Below are positions 1 through 8,215 of a DNA stretch of 64,000 nucleotides, piece by piece. A model generated the notes under the pieces. It did not search any database. It was given only the letters and a program-made list of their open reading frames with translations, and was not told where the DNA came from. This stretch comes from JAKASV01 sp963754845. GTDB taxonomy: Bacteria; Babelota; Babeliae; Babelales; Vermiphilaceae. Position 1 is the stretch's first letter, and each line of letters opens with the position of its first letter. A program made the translations under genes and the position numbers. Where the stretch lies: contig CAVWHE010000001.1 in the NCBI GenBank assembly GCA_963754845.1, forward strand, positions 569,770-633,769, given 5' to 3'.

Positions 1-1
1 G

Positions 2-199
2 CCAAGAATTATCGTACTCATGAACGAAGCATACTGGCATGTACTCGTCGACTGGTACGTTCATACGGCGATGAAGGAACACCTCATCGATCTGGCACCT
101 TATCAAACCTTCATAGTTTGCAACACTGCCGATGAAGCGGTGTCGCACATAATCGAAGCATGCTCGGCATACACGCACCCCGGCGATAACAAACGTTAA
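2..199 (+). CDS. LOG-family (TIGR00730-type) protein, C-terminal end
   Basis: The reading frame is open from the window edge to TAA at 197-199 and gives 65 residues. The start of the gene lies outside the window. The pattern 'PRIIVLMNEAYWHVLVDW', followed by a helix and 'FIVCNTADEAVSHI', resembles the C-terminus of Rossmann-fold LOG/lysine-decarboxylase-like proteins, where a 'P..LLN..GYY..LL.' strand is followed by a loop and '...D..E.....L'. Those proteins are cytokinin-nucleotide phosphoribohydrolases or nucleotide-5'-monophosphate nucleosidases. The stop overlaps the stop of the convergent gene at 196. The family call rests on a short segment; the substrate cannot be told. Confidence 0.6.
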   Translation, partial: PRIIVLMNEAYWHVLVDWYVHTAMKEHLIDLAPYQTFIVCNTADEAVSHIIEACSAYTHPGDNKR

Positions 200-846
200 G
201 ATGCCTCCGGCTCATCGTTTTCTTGGGCCTGGAGACCACTAGAGAGCGCCGCCATGAGCTCTTCATGAGGCCAAAAGACCACCAAGGCTTGAAAGGTAGC
301 TTTTTCTGCTGAGCGTGTCGGGCCTGAAAGAATTTTTACAAATTCTTCTTCATCGGCAACCTTGAGTTTACAGAGACCCTGGCAGTCGATGGCTTTTTTT
401 ACAGCATTTTCGACCGTTTCCAGGCCATACTTTTCGACAAGCTCTTCAAGTTCACCCGTTTGGTCGCGGGCAATGGCGATGAGGAGCTCGCGGAATACTT
501 TGACCTCTGGATCGAGGGCAGCACGTACCGTCACCGCCGTTCCGACTTTGTCCTCAAGTGGTTCGGTAAGCTGAAGTATCTCTGTGACGGGAAAGCAGCA
601 CTCCTCATTGTCGCACGAACTAAAAAAGAAAAGATCATCGTCACAGGGCAAAACGCTGTGCCAACGCCGTGGCTGGACATCTGCGTCCTTTTTTTCAAAT
701 GCCACGGCTTTAACGACGAGTTTTTCGCGCGTTTCGGCGTCCTGACCGAGCTCTAGATCCCTTCTGACAACCGAAACGTGTGCAATGCAGACGGTTGCCG
801 CAACCGAACACACCACAGCAGCTAAAGAACGACGGATGGCATTCAC
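196..846 (-). CDS. Secreted hypothetical protein (216 aa)
   Basis: I do not recognise the family. The N-terminus (two Arg, then a hydrophobic stretch rich in Ala/Val to about residue 25) is a typical Sec signal peptide. The mature part is acidic, with a 'DDDLFFFSSCDNEECC' stretch around residue 70-86 holding three cysteines. A helical, glutamate-rich second half follows (about 110-190). The stop overlaps the stop of the convergent upstream gene, so the two share no operon. The ATG is preceded by weak purine-rich sequence only. A secreted or periplasmic role is inferred from the signal peptide; nothing shows a catalytic function. Confidence 0.65.
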   Translation of the reverse strand: MNAIRRSLAAVVCSVAATVCIAHVSVVRRDLELGQDAETREKLVVKAVAFEKKDADVQPRRWHSVLPCDDDLFFFSSCDNEECCFPVTEILQLTEPLEDKVGTAVTVRAALDPEVKVFRELLIAIARDQTGELEELVEKYGLETVENAVKKAIDCQGLCKLKVADEEEFVKILSGPTRSAEKATFQALVVFWPHEELMAALSSGLQAQENDEPEAS

Positions 847-997
847 CGTTGACTCCCGAAAAAACGAGACACACGAACAACTTTCACGAGCGTTCTCATG
901 ATAGCCGTTTATTTTATTTTGAGAAGGCCTGATCGCGATTGCCCTGGGCCATGATGAACGCCCGAAAATCAGAATGTTTTAGTGCTCCTCACCACTC

Positions 998-1387
998 TCA
1001 AAGCTCAGGTTTAATATTAACTGCCACTTTTTTATGTATGCCATCCTTGCTTTCCCACGGATGTTTGTACCAAAAATCAAGGATTATTGTATCCGCTTTG
1101 ATGGACCTGAAAGTAAAGATGTGATCGCCCCACGCATCGGGTCGAAGTTCCTTGCTTTGATAGAGAATCTCATCGCTGATAAGTTCGACAGTATCGCCCA
1201 CCGCCTTTTCATTGGAAAAGACCCAACTGTGGCCCGGCGAAAGCTTTACGCGCAGTTTGACTTGAAATGTCCACCCCTCTCGCGTTGTTATTGGCTCGCG
1301 ATAAAGTGCGTGCAGTGCCGGTGCACAAGAACAACCAAGTAGCGCCAGCGCTGCTACCACCAGCGACGATGATTGCATTCGGTCCAT
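998..1387 (-). CDS. Chagasin-like cysteine protease inhibitor (I42), probable lipoprotein
   Basis: 129 residues with an N-terminal hydrophobic stretch ending in a lipobox-like 'ALLGC' (Cys19). The mature part has the chagasin/ICP layout: a first loop 'LSPGHSWVF' (about 49-57) at the place of the family's NPTTGYSW loop, a strand 'IFTFRSIKADTIILDFWY' (90-107) matching the usual 'F.F.....G...L...Y', and the hallmark 'YKHPWES' (107-113) matching the 'RPWE' loop. Family members are about 110 residues and block papain-like cysteine proteases by inserting three loops into the active-site cleft. GGGGGAG lies 8 nt before the ATG. The first loop departs from the consensus, so inhibitory activity is not certain. 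In a host-associated bacterium the target could be a lysosomal cathepsin or a protease of the bacterium itself. Confidence 0.68.
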   Translation of the reverse strand: MDRMQSSSLVVAALALLGCSCAPALHALYREPITTREGWTFQVKLRVKLSPGHSWVFSNEKAVGDTVELISDEILYQSKELRPDAWGDHIFTFRSIKADTIILDFWYKHPWESKDGIHKKVAVNIKPEL

Positions 1388-1793
1388 GAATCGAACTCCC
1401 CCAGCCCCTTACGTACGGGCTGCAGCTACTTCTGCCGCACCGCTACACGACCCCCGCTCGGCCCTTTGTGGCGGCGCCAGGTTACAATCAATCAGCGGCC
1501 GAACTCACCCCGATCCTAACAAATTATAAATGCATATTGCAATATAACAAACTTTCAGCGCCTGCGCACGTCCTTTAGGGCCCCATAACGGCATTCGTCG
1601 CAGAAAAATTCTGACGATGACTGCTCATACTCGTAAGCGTGCTGTTCTTTCTCGGGGCCCTGATTTTCCGTGCGCTCGCTTGCCGAAAGTGCCCCGCGCT
1701 CGACGAAGTGTTTGTACATGTTTCGTTGCGTTCCATGTTTCTTTACTTCGTCGGCCTATACTTATCGTCCGCGTGTCTTTGCAGCAAGGGCCA
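1388..1793. other. Intergenic region, no gene supported
   Basis: About 400 bases between two minus-strand genes. Short open frames on the plus strand have no start signal or family resemblance and run into the antisense of the next gene. Apart from the possible promoter at 1523-1550, nothing is seen here. Confidence 0.5.
1523..1550 (-). promoter_or_regulatory. Possible sigma-70 promoter for the chagasin-like gene
   Basis: Read on the minus strand, TTGTTA (1550-1545) and TATAAT (1528-1523) are separated by 16 nt. The -10 is perfect and the -35 matches 4 of 6. It would give a leader of about 130 nt before the ATG at 1387, which is long, so this is only a candidate. Confidence 0.3.
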
Positions 1794-3455
1794 TTATTTC
1801 CTTTGTCGTCTCCTGGGTGAGGCAGGTTGTGACTTTGATCGCCCGTGTGCGTGAAGCCCCTCGGCTGTTTTTTGTGGTGCTCTGCGGGTTGGCCATTCTT
1901 CGGCCCTTCGTGGTGCTCGCCCCTGCGCCGCCGGACGTTGCTGTGCCGTTGTTCTCTGCTCGCGGTCTTCCCAGATGCGAGTATGTGCCGGTACTCGCAT
2001 GAAGCCTGCCTGGAGCCTTACTTGGGTTTGTCTAAGGCCATTGCGCATATCAAATGTGTAGCCGAGGGTTGCAATTTTATACATGTAGATCGTGTAGCTC
2101 GCCGCTAATGATTCTGCCACGTGAAAATTTCTTCGCGATTTTAAATCAGTCAGAGCCCTGAGAAATGCCTCCGCGTAATTTTCAAGGCCGAGCAAGAGCA
2201 GCGATTCGAGGATCCTCGTTATTCGCGTAAGGTTGTGGACCTTTATGAGTCCCCCGCGCTGTATCTTTGCAAGCGCTGTAGTGCTGCCTATTGAAATTTC
2301 TACGCGATCGTGTGCCCGTGTATCTGCCACGGCGATTTTAACATCGAAGCCATAATAAGAGTGAACAAGAAGGCACAGCGTCTCAACGACGCGATTGATG
2401 AGAAAGTCGTCATTGGTCCTACTTTCTGTCAGAAATGCCTGCTCGTAACCGTCAAGGTAATTCGCATCAAAGCCGTGCTCTGGGTGGACGAGGTTGAAAT
2501 TCGCCGCCATTTTGCCGATGACTTCGCTAGGTTCACGTGTCGGAAAGAGCCTTTGGATGAATTCGTGAGAGCTTTCCATGAAAAGTTTGTTGTTGTAGTT
2601 TTCCCAGTTAGATTCTCTGTAAAGCCTCTCCATAACATCGTCCCAATTCATGCGGGCCCGACCTATCAAAACTTTTCCTTTGTTGGCCGAAGGCGAGAAG
2701 TTTCCTGCGTAGAAGTCGATGATATTTTGACACTCATCATCGCACGCTACGCCACTTGGAACAAAGCGGCGTGCTCGTGGACTTGTTTCAAAGAGCGTGC
2801 GCGGTTGCCACGTGCGAAGTTGTGCTGGAGCCGGGCAAGCTTCTTCCTGCAGGCCACCACGTTGTCCTGGTGCTGCCACCGGTGGCATATATGAGGGGGC
2901 TGCCGAGGAACCGCCGGCGGGATTATACAAGGGATACCGCGGCTGCCGTATGTGTGCCTCGAGTTCTCCAATAGCGACGTTGATGGCGGCGTGCTTGGTG
3001 CGGAAGGTCTCACGGAAGGCCTCACGTTGCCTCGCTTCGATATCTTCATAACGTGCGCGTTCCGTCCGATGAGACAAGGGTTGCGCGACTGGCGCTACGA
3101 AAGCCGGAGTGGCGAAAGGTTGCTGTACGCGCTGTTGTTGCATCCTAACGTGAATTTCGAGAGATTCGATGGCGCTACGCATGTGTTCACACGTTGCATG
3201 AAGTCTGTCGTAAAAAACACCCTGATACAGGCGATTTCTATCGTAGAGCCGCTCAAGTCCCGCCACATCTGCCGCAGAGCTTATCGGAGAAATGTTCGCG
3301 CGGACGAAGGCGATGCTGTCGTCTACGTGCCCTAAAAGATTGAGCAGGTCTTCAACAGGATGGGACGAGCGAACCGGCTGATACGCGGCGTGCGAGACGC
3401 AAGCGCACAATGCCAGCGCAAAAAAGGCATATCTAAATAATTTAAGAGAGACCAT
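1794..3455 (-). CDS. Secreted protein with OGFr-like domain
   Basis: The frame is open to 3533, but the start is placed at 3455 because AAGGAG lies 5 nt before that ATG and the protein then begins with a clean signal peptide ('MVSLKLFRYAFFALALCACVSHA'-like, cleavage near residue 23). The protein is 553 aa. Residues 30-175 look helical/coiled-coil. Residues about 240-460 resemble the conserved N-terminal region of opioid growth factor receptor (OGFr): an 'IIDFYAGN' helix, a 'HEFIQRLFPTREPS' motif equivalent to 'H.YIQWLFPLRE', and 'NLTRITRILESLLLLGLENY' equivalent to 'NYLRITRILKSL..LG.E'. The tail is Arg/Ala/Pro-rich and basic. OGFr-type domains are best known from animals and fungi but also occur in some bacteria. 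Its biochemical role is unknown; export to the host is inferred. Confidence 0.7.
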   Translation of the reverse strand: MVSLKLFRYAFFALALCACVSHAAYQPVRSSHPVEDLLNLLGHVDDSIAFVRANISPISSAADVAGLERLYDRNRLYQGVFYDRLHATCEHMRSAIESLEIHVRMQQQRVQQPFATPAFVAPVAQPLSHRTERARYEDIEARQREAFRETFRTKHAAINVAIGELEAHIRQPRYPLYNPAGGSSAAPSYMPPVAAPGQRGGLQEEACPAPAQLRTWQPRTLFETSPRARRFVPSGVACDDECQNIIDFYAGNFSPSANKGKVLIGRARMNWDDVMERLYRESNWENYNNKLFMESSHEFIQRLFPTREPSEVIGKMAANFNLVHPEHGFDANYLDGYEQAFLTESRTNDDFLINRVVETLCLLVHSYYGFDVKIAVADTRAHDRVEISIGSTTALAKIQRGGLIKVHNLTRITRILESLLLLGLENYAEAFLRALTDLKSRRNFHVAESLAASYTIYMYKIATLGYTFDMRNGLRQTQVRLQAGFMRVPAHTRIWEDREQRTTAQQRPAAQGRAPRRAEEWPTRRAPQKTAEGLHAHGRSKSQPASPRRRQRK

Positions 3456-3765
3456 TGGCGCTCCTTGTTTCCTTAAAATTGACGACGAAATAACGCTTTC
3501 TCCTTTTGAAGATTTGTGCACACACCTGTGCATGTCACAGTGTACACTAAAATGAGCTCTACTTGCAAATTATATTGTTATTTTCATTTCTAAGCATAGG
3601 ATTACATTAAATTGTTAAAATTACAAACGGTATCTTGCCTGCAGGGCGAACGTGAAGTTTACAGGCACGATAAGCATTGCCGTTTTTATCGGTTCACCCT
3701 ATACTGAAAAAACGAGCTGAGGCTCAAAGTACGTAAGTTTTTTGTACACGATGTGGGGTTTTTCC

Positions 3766-5196
3766 ATGGCCATCGTCCGCACGCGTTTTGCTCCCAGTCC
3801 GACAGGATTTGTTCACGTAGGAAGTTTGCGCACGGCCCTTTATGATTACTTGCTTGCGAAGAAACACGGGGGGTCATTTATCGTACGCATTGAGGATACC
3901 GACCAGGAGCGTGAGGTTCCGGGAGCCGTTGAAAATCTCGTGCGCGTCATGGATTGGGCAGGAATTCACTACGATGAAGGTCCTCTCAAAGGCGGCCCCT
4001 ATGGTCCCTACGTTCAATCTCAGCGCCTCGCTATTTACCGCGAGCACGCGCAGCGGCTTGTAGAGGCGGGACACGCTTACTACTGCACGTGCAGTCGCGA
4101 GCGTCTTGAGTGCCTGCGTCAACGCCAAATAGCGGCCAAGCTGCCGCCGGCCTACGATCGCCACTGCGCACACCGCGACCTTGTGCCCAAGAATGATGAA
4201 CCTTACGTTATTCGCATGCGGGTGCCGCGTGCAGGTGAAGTGACTTTCCACGACGCTGTTCATGGAGACATTACGTTCAGTTTCAGCACCGTCGACGATC
4301 AAGTTCTCATAAAATCAGACGGATTTCCTACGTACCATCTTGCCGTTGTCGTCGACGATCATCTCATGAACATTTCGCACGTCATTCGTGGCCAAGAATG
4401 GATTTCGAGTACACCAAAGCATATTCTGCTCTACCGCTACTTTGGTTGGGATGTTCCCCAGATAGCCCACCTGCCGCTCATACTCAACCCTGACCGAAGC
4501 AAGTTAAGCAAGAGGCAGGGGGATGTCGCCGTCGAAGATTACCGGGCGCAGGGCTACCTCAAGGAAGCCCTCATAAACTTCATAGCGCTCCTGGGATGGA
4601 ATCCTGGCGATACGCGTGAGATCTTTTCCATGGATGAACTCATTCACGAGTTTTCCCTTGAACGTGTTGGCAAATCGGGAGCAATTTTTAATGTCGAAAA
4701 ATTGCGCTGGATGAACGCTCAACACCTCCGGCGAAAATCACCAGACGAACTTTACACGATGCTTGAGCCAACTCTCGAACACTATGGCTACGAAAATTTT
4801 TCCAAAGCTTATGTGATGAACGTTATCGAGCTCATGAAGGAGCGCGTCGTCTTCGTCAGCGATTTCGTCGTTACGTGTCGCTACTTCTACGAAGATCCAG
4901 CGACTTTTGATGAGAATGCGCGGGCAAAAAATTGGTCGGCAGGAACGGGACGCCTCCTTGAACGCTGCGCTCAGCAGTGTCAAATTCTTCAGACGTTTGA
5001 TGCCGGGGCACTCGAGCAGGCAGTGCGCGATGGAGCCGCCAGCGAGGGAATAAGCGCCGCCCGCATCATCCACCCCCTCCGTCTTGCCGTGAGTGGCGTC
5101 GGCGTAGGACCGAGTCTTTTTCACCTTCTTGAATTACTCGGCAAAGAGACGGTGCTGCGCCGCGTTCTTCACGCCATCGCCGTCCTTGGGCTCTAA
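3766..5196 (+). CDS. gltX: Glutamyl-tRNA synthetase
   Basis: Class I aminoacyl-tRNA synthetase that charges tRNA-Glu (possibly also tRNA-Gln where an amidotransferase exists). The opening 'FAPSPTGFVHVGS' holds the HIGH-type signature as HVGS (residues 17-20) and the KMSKS loop is KLSKR (246-250). A 'YYCTCSRE...HCAH' segment is in the place of the zinc-binding insert of bacterial GluRS. Length 476 aa is normal. The frame is open from a TTG at 3742 with an ATG at 3751, but the ATG at 3766 directly precedes the family's usual N-terminus and has GGGG 7-8 nt upstream. The gene is transcribed towards acpP, with 69 bases between them. Confidence 0.95.
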   Translation: MAIVRTRFAPSPTGFVHVGSLRTALYDYLLAKKHGGSFIVRIEDTDQEREVPGAVENLVRVMDWAGIHYDEGPLKGGPYGPYVQSQRLAIYREHAQRLVEAGHAYYCTCSRERLECLRQRQIAAKLPPAYDRHCAHRDLVPKNDEPYVIRMRVPRAGEVTFHDAVHGDITFSFSTVDDQVLIKSDGFPTYHLAVVVDDHLMNISHVIRGQEWISSTPKHILLYRYFGWDVPQIAHLPLILNPDRSKLSKRQGDVAVEDYRAQGYLKEALINFIALLGWNPGDTREIFSMDELIHEFSLERVGKSGAIFNVEKLRWMNAQHLRRKSPDELYTMLEPTLEHYGYENFSKAYVMNVIELMKERVVFVSDFVVTCRYFYEDPATFDENARAKNWSAGTGRLLERCAQQCQILQTFDAGALEQAVRDGAASEGISAARIIHPLRLAVSGVGVGPSLFHLLELLGKETVLRRVLHAIAVLGL

Positions 5197-5265
5197 GCAG
5201 CGACCGAAGAGCCTTCACGCACGTGCCCAGTGTGCCACTGTTTTTAAAGATGCACAAAAAGAGGG

Positions 5266-5520
5266 TCAACGTGTGCGGTGGGTGTTGATGTAATCGACAA
5301 CCTCGCGCATCGTCGTCATTTTTTCGGCGTCTTCGTCGTTGATTTCAATGTCGAAGCACTCTTCAAGACGCAAAATGATTTCCAGAATCGCGAGCGAATC
5401 GGCCCCGAGGCCCTGAAGCGTCGCGTCCATGGTCACAAGTTTCTTTTCAATGTTGAGCTTGGATGCGACAATGTCGGCTATCTTAGAGAATGTTTCATCG
5501 ACATCAAATGTGCTCATCAA
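5266..5520 (-). CDS. acpP: Acyl carrier protein
   Basis: 84 residues with the ACP fold pattern: an amphipathic first helix, then 'GADSLAILEIILRLEECFDIEI', where the Ser of the DSL motif takes the 4'-phosphopantetheine arm, and a 'TTMREVVDYI' last helix. It carries growing acyl chains in type II fatty-acid synthesis. Two ATGs stand in tandem (5518 and 5515); either may start the protein. The start overlaps the 3' end of fabD by 17 nt, so both are probably translated from one mRNA. Confidence 0.93.
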   Translation of the reverse strand: MMSTFDVDETFSKIADIVASKLNIEKKLVTMDATLQGLGADSLAILEIILRLEECFDIEINDEDAEKMTTMREVVDYINTHRTR

Positions 5521-6475
5521 GGCGCTCCGAAGCTTGATCTTTTTTTGCTCGTACCACGGCTTTCACGCGTTCCACATCAGCTGGCATGCTTACTGAAACG
5601 ACGTCCTTGCAAGGATACCACGTCTCAGCAGCAGAGTGCAACCAGTTTCCCGGGCCAATTTCTATGACGATATCGCATGCCCGGAGTTTTTCAAGAACGC
5701 GGGGCCATGAAAGCGTGTTTCTTACATGCTCACCGATATAATCTTTTGCGGCAAGACTTTCGGTGATGAGGTTTCCCGTCGCGCTGTTGACGAAGGGAAT
5801 AACGGGTGTCTTGAAATCAACCTTTTCAAGGTACATGAGAAGCCGTCCCACGACGGGGTCCATAAGAGACGAATGAAGCCCAAGTTCTGGAGGGGATTGC
5901 TTGCATTTAACGCCGCGAATGCACGCAACCTGCTGGCCGACGCGTGTAACTGATTCGGCAAAGCCGCTGATAATGTGATCATCGTCTGCGGTGTGCAGTG
6001 CAACGTTTACGACGCAGCCGCCGTCGCGTATTTCCTTGCAAACACATTCAAGAACGCCGGCACTCACTCCAGAAATCCTCATGAGCGCGACGTTCTTGAG
6101 TTCGTCAAGAAGTTCTTGGTACGTTGTAGCGTACTTGTTCAGGACGTACAGTCCATCGGGGAGAGTGAGCGTTTGCGTTGTACACAACGCGGCGAATTCT
6201 CCGACGTCGCACCCGGCAACGATGTCCGGCACGACGCCCTCGCTCTTGAGAAACGCCGCAACGGAAAAGCCGACGAGAAAAAGGGCGGCGTAAGCGTTGT
6301 GCATTTTGGCCAGTTCGACGTCCGAGGAAGCGAAGCACAACTTGATGACGTTGCTGTTGAGGCAATTGGATGCCTCTTCGAAACATTCCTGGATGAGGCG
6401 CGAGGAATCGTAGAGATCCTTGCACATGCCAACAAACTGACTTCCATAGCCGGGGAAGACCATACCTATTTTCAT
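5504..6475 (-). CDS. fabD: FabD-like malonyl-CoA:ACP transacylase, catalytic Ser replaced
   Basis: 324 aa, starting at 6475 where GAGG stands just upstream of ATG and the product opens with 'MKIGMVFPGYGSQFVGM', the FabD N-terminus (usually PGQGSQ). FabD loads malonyl groups from CoA onto ACP through a Ser in GHSLGE. Here the same place reads 'VAGCDVGEFAAL' (residues 86-97): His-Ser has become Cys-Asp, so the nucleophile is gone. The active-site His of the 'H..LM.P' motif is kept as 'LHSSLMDP' (His201), but the Arg that binds the malonyl carboxylate (E. coli R117, in an RG..MQ segment) is not visible in 'VLNKYATTYQ'. It overlaps acpP. The fold is likely intact, but classical activity is doubtful. 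A changed mechanism using the neighbouring Cys, or a structural ACP-binding role, are alternatives. Confidence 0.82.
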   Translation of the reverse strand: MKIGMVFPGYGSQFVGMCKDLYDSSRLIQECFEEASNCLNSNVIKLCFASSDVELAKMHNAYAALFLVGFSVAAFLKSEGVVPDIVAGCDVGEFAALCTTQTLTLPDGLYVLNKYATTYQELLDELKNVALMRISGVSAGVLECVCKEIRDGGCVVNVALHTADDDHIISGFAESVTRVGQQVACIRGVKCKQSPPELGLHSSLMDPVVGRLLMYLEKVDFKTPVIPFVNSATGNLITESLAAKDYIGEHVRNTLSWPRVLEKLRACDIVIEIGPGNWLHSAAETWYPCKDVVSVSMPADVERVKAVVRAKKDQASERLDEHI

Positions 6476-6713
6476 CTCTACCTCACATAAGCCCTCCGCC
6501 ACGGAAACCTCGTTACTACGCGATGCGACACGTGCTGAGTGCGCGGGAAGTATCCCCGACAATCAACACTATGCGCTATGAATGCGGTGTAACAGGACGT
6601 GCGGTGTCTGGTTTGGGCAGCATACGAAATCGCCAACAAGCACGCAGCTCGCTGGCGACCACAGTTCCTCACATTTCAAAAATTTGTTCGTATACTACTC
6701 TGCCGGCTCTCCC

Positions 6714-7463
6714 TTAGGAATTTCCGGGTGCTTCGATAGGCTTGTCTTCAGGCAGTTGAACGCGCTGTGAAAGTCGCATACGCGCCATATCGGCCCACGC
6801 GGAGGACCCGAGGCGCTCATGTCTTTGGCTTGTCACAAGTTCGTACCACGCGTCCTGGGCATTCTGAAAGTCGTCGCGCGACCAATAATAAAGTCCCAGA
6901 TAGTAACGCGCGACGTCGCTATTTCTGTTTTCTTTGTCGTTTGCCAGGGCCTTGAGTTCCTCGAGTCCCTCTGCCTCGTGCCCGGGGACGTCAAGCTTCA
7001 TGAGCGCCCTTTTTGTTTTGTAGAGTGATGCGACGGGGGAATCTTTGGCGAGGGCAGCGATACCAGAGTCAAGAACCACGATTGCTTCGCCGACCTTTGC
7101 CTGACGGGCGAGGGCCTCGGCCTCCATGATCAAAAAATACGGGGCGTACGCAGACTTCTTGTAGCGATCGTGATCAGAAGAATATCGTACGGCAGCGCGT
7201 GACCAAGCATCGGCTGATGTTGACTTCGATTGCACGGTATCGCGATAAAATTGCGTAGCCTCAGCAAGTGCCACCTGAGCCGCCGTTTCCCTCTGATGGA
7301 TCCACAAGCGATGTCCCCAGAAGGCTCCGCCGACAACAAGAATGCCGGCAAGGCCGGCAGCGAGCTTCCGCACATAATTGTACGAATGCGCACCCGCAAG
7401 GACAGGCCCGAGGTTGAGGTGATACCACTGACCGAGCATCTGCTGAACGTCACGCAAAGCCAT
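6714..7463 (-). CDS. YfgM-like TPR protein with N-terminal membrane anchor
   Basis: 249 aa. A cytoplasmic N-terminus of about 30 residues is followed by one transmembrane segment ('LAAGLAGILVVGGAFWG', about 34-50) and a helical TPR-like region with repeats such as 'APYFLIMEAEALARQAKVGEA', 'GLEELKALA' and 'ARYYLGLYYWSRDDFQNAQDAW'. This is the layout of YfgM, an ancillary subunit of the SecYEG translocon that hands substrates to periplasmic chaperones. Such a role would suit a genome that exports so many proteins, but the assignment is by architecture only. GGGG lies 7 nt before the ATG. The neighbouring fabD and rpmF are on the same strand. Confidence 0.6.
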   Translation of the reverse strand: MALRDVQQMLGQWYHLNLGPVLAGAHSYNYVRKLAAGLAGILVVGGAFWGHRLWIHQRETAAQVALAEATQFYRDTVQSKSTSADAWSRAAVRYSSDHDRYKKSAYAPYFLIMEAEALARQAKVGEAIVVLDSGIAALAKDSPVASLYKTKRALMKLDVPGHEAEGLEELKALANDKENRNSDVARYYLGLYYWSRDDFQNAQDAWYELVTSQRHERLGSSAWADMARMRLSQRVQLPEDKPIEAPGNS

Positions 7464-7527
7464 TATCTACCCCTCACATCAAAACCAATGTTTCCCCGCG
7501 ACATATCAAACTCCGCCTGAAGCTCTT

Positions 7528-7812
7528 TTATTCGTGACCCTGGGTTTCGACCGATTCTTCGGTCTTGGCTTGTGAGCGGGCCTCTCGCTTGGCAAGTTTA
7601 TTTTTACGGGTCTCGCCGCGGTTTACCGCGCGCTCGATCTTTGTCGTCATCACTTTGACCCCTTTGTAATGGCCACACTCTTTGCACACCTGGTGAGGAG
7701 CCATAACGGCCTTGCACGAGCTACAGGCAACGCATGGTCTGGCCGTGTAGCCCTTATTTGCGTGGGCCTTCGCTATACGTGCGTGCGAGCGTTTTCTTTT
7801 TGGTACTGGCAT
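7528..7812 (-). CDS. rpmF: 50S ribosomal protein L32, with C-terminal extension
   Basis: The start at 7812 gives 'MPVPKRKRSHARIAKAHAN', the L32 N-terminus, and AGGGA lies 6 nt upstream. Four cysteines in two pairs ('CSSC' and 'CKEC') form the zinc knuckle of the C+ form of L32. Bacterial L32 is usually about 56-60 residues; this one is 94. The extra 35 or so residues form a charged Lys/Arg then Glu/Gln-rich tail. In many bacteria rpmF is next to fatty-acid synthesis genes; here fabD/acpP are separated from it only by the TPR gene. Confidence 0.92.
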   Translation of the reverse strand: MPVPKRKRSHARIAKAHANKGYTARPCVACSSCKAVMAPHQVCKECGHYKGVKVMTTKIERAVNRGETRKNKLAKREARSQAKTEESVETQGHE

Positions 7813-8016
7813 ATGTAATCCCTGAAGATTCTCCGTGACAGCGCACAGAGACACCAAGTCTAGCTGATTATCGAAATCACGCTTTTACCATATACCGAAA
7901 ATTAAAAAAAAGCAAAAATAATGCCGAAAATGAGGCGCTTTTAGGCAGATTTCCCGTGACGGTCGCACTGGGAGCGAGCATTGGGCGGCCTGTCCTGACA
8001 TCGCCCATCTCATCTT

Positions 8017-8142
8017 AGGGCAATTGCACCGAAAGTCTTGGTAGTCACGAGAGTTTACGAGAGTGCCCTATGCGGACGGCACCAAGGGGGTTGCGTGCAT
8101 AGGGCATTCTTGTGACTAGATGACTTTCGATGCAATTACCCT
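8017..8142. repeat. 126-nt imperfect palindrome (MITE or structured RNA)
   Basis: Four paired blocks nest symmetrically: AGGGcAATTGCA (8017-8028) with TGCAATTaCCCT (8131-8142); GAAAGTC (8031-8037) with GACTTTC (8122-8128); AGTCAC (8043-8048) with GTGACT (8112-8117); TGCCCTATGC (8064-8073) with GCATAGGGCA (8097-8106). The loop of 23 nt is G-rich. The rest of the gap between rpmF and the next gene shows no coding frame. The structure could be a miniature inverted-repeat element or a long hairpin RNA. No target-site duplication and no promoter is obvious. Confidence 0.7.
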
Positions 8143-8215
8143 GTGGGTGGTGGTACGCTGGCGATCATCGGCGGAGTGGTGGAGAAACAGTTTCCCCCCG
8201 CCGGGGTTAAAATGA

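Noticed and set aside
2310..2894. Open frame of 194 codons on the plus strand
   Set aside because: It is antisense to the OGFr-like gene, has no start signal and no family resemblance.
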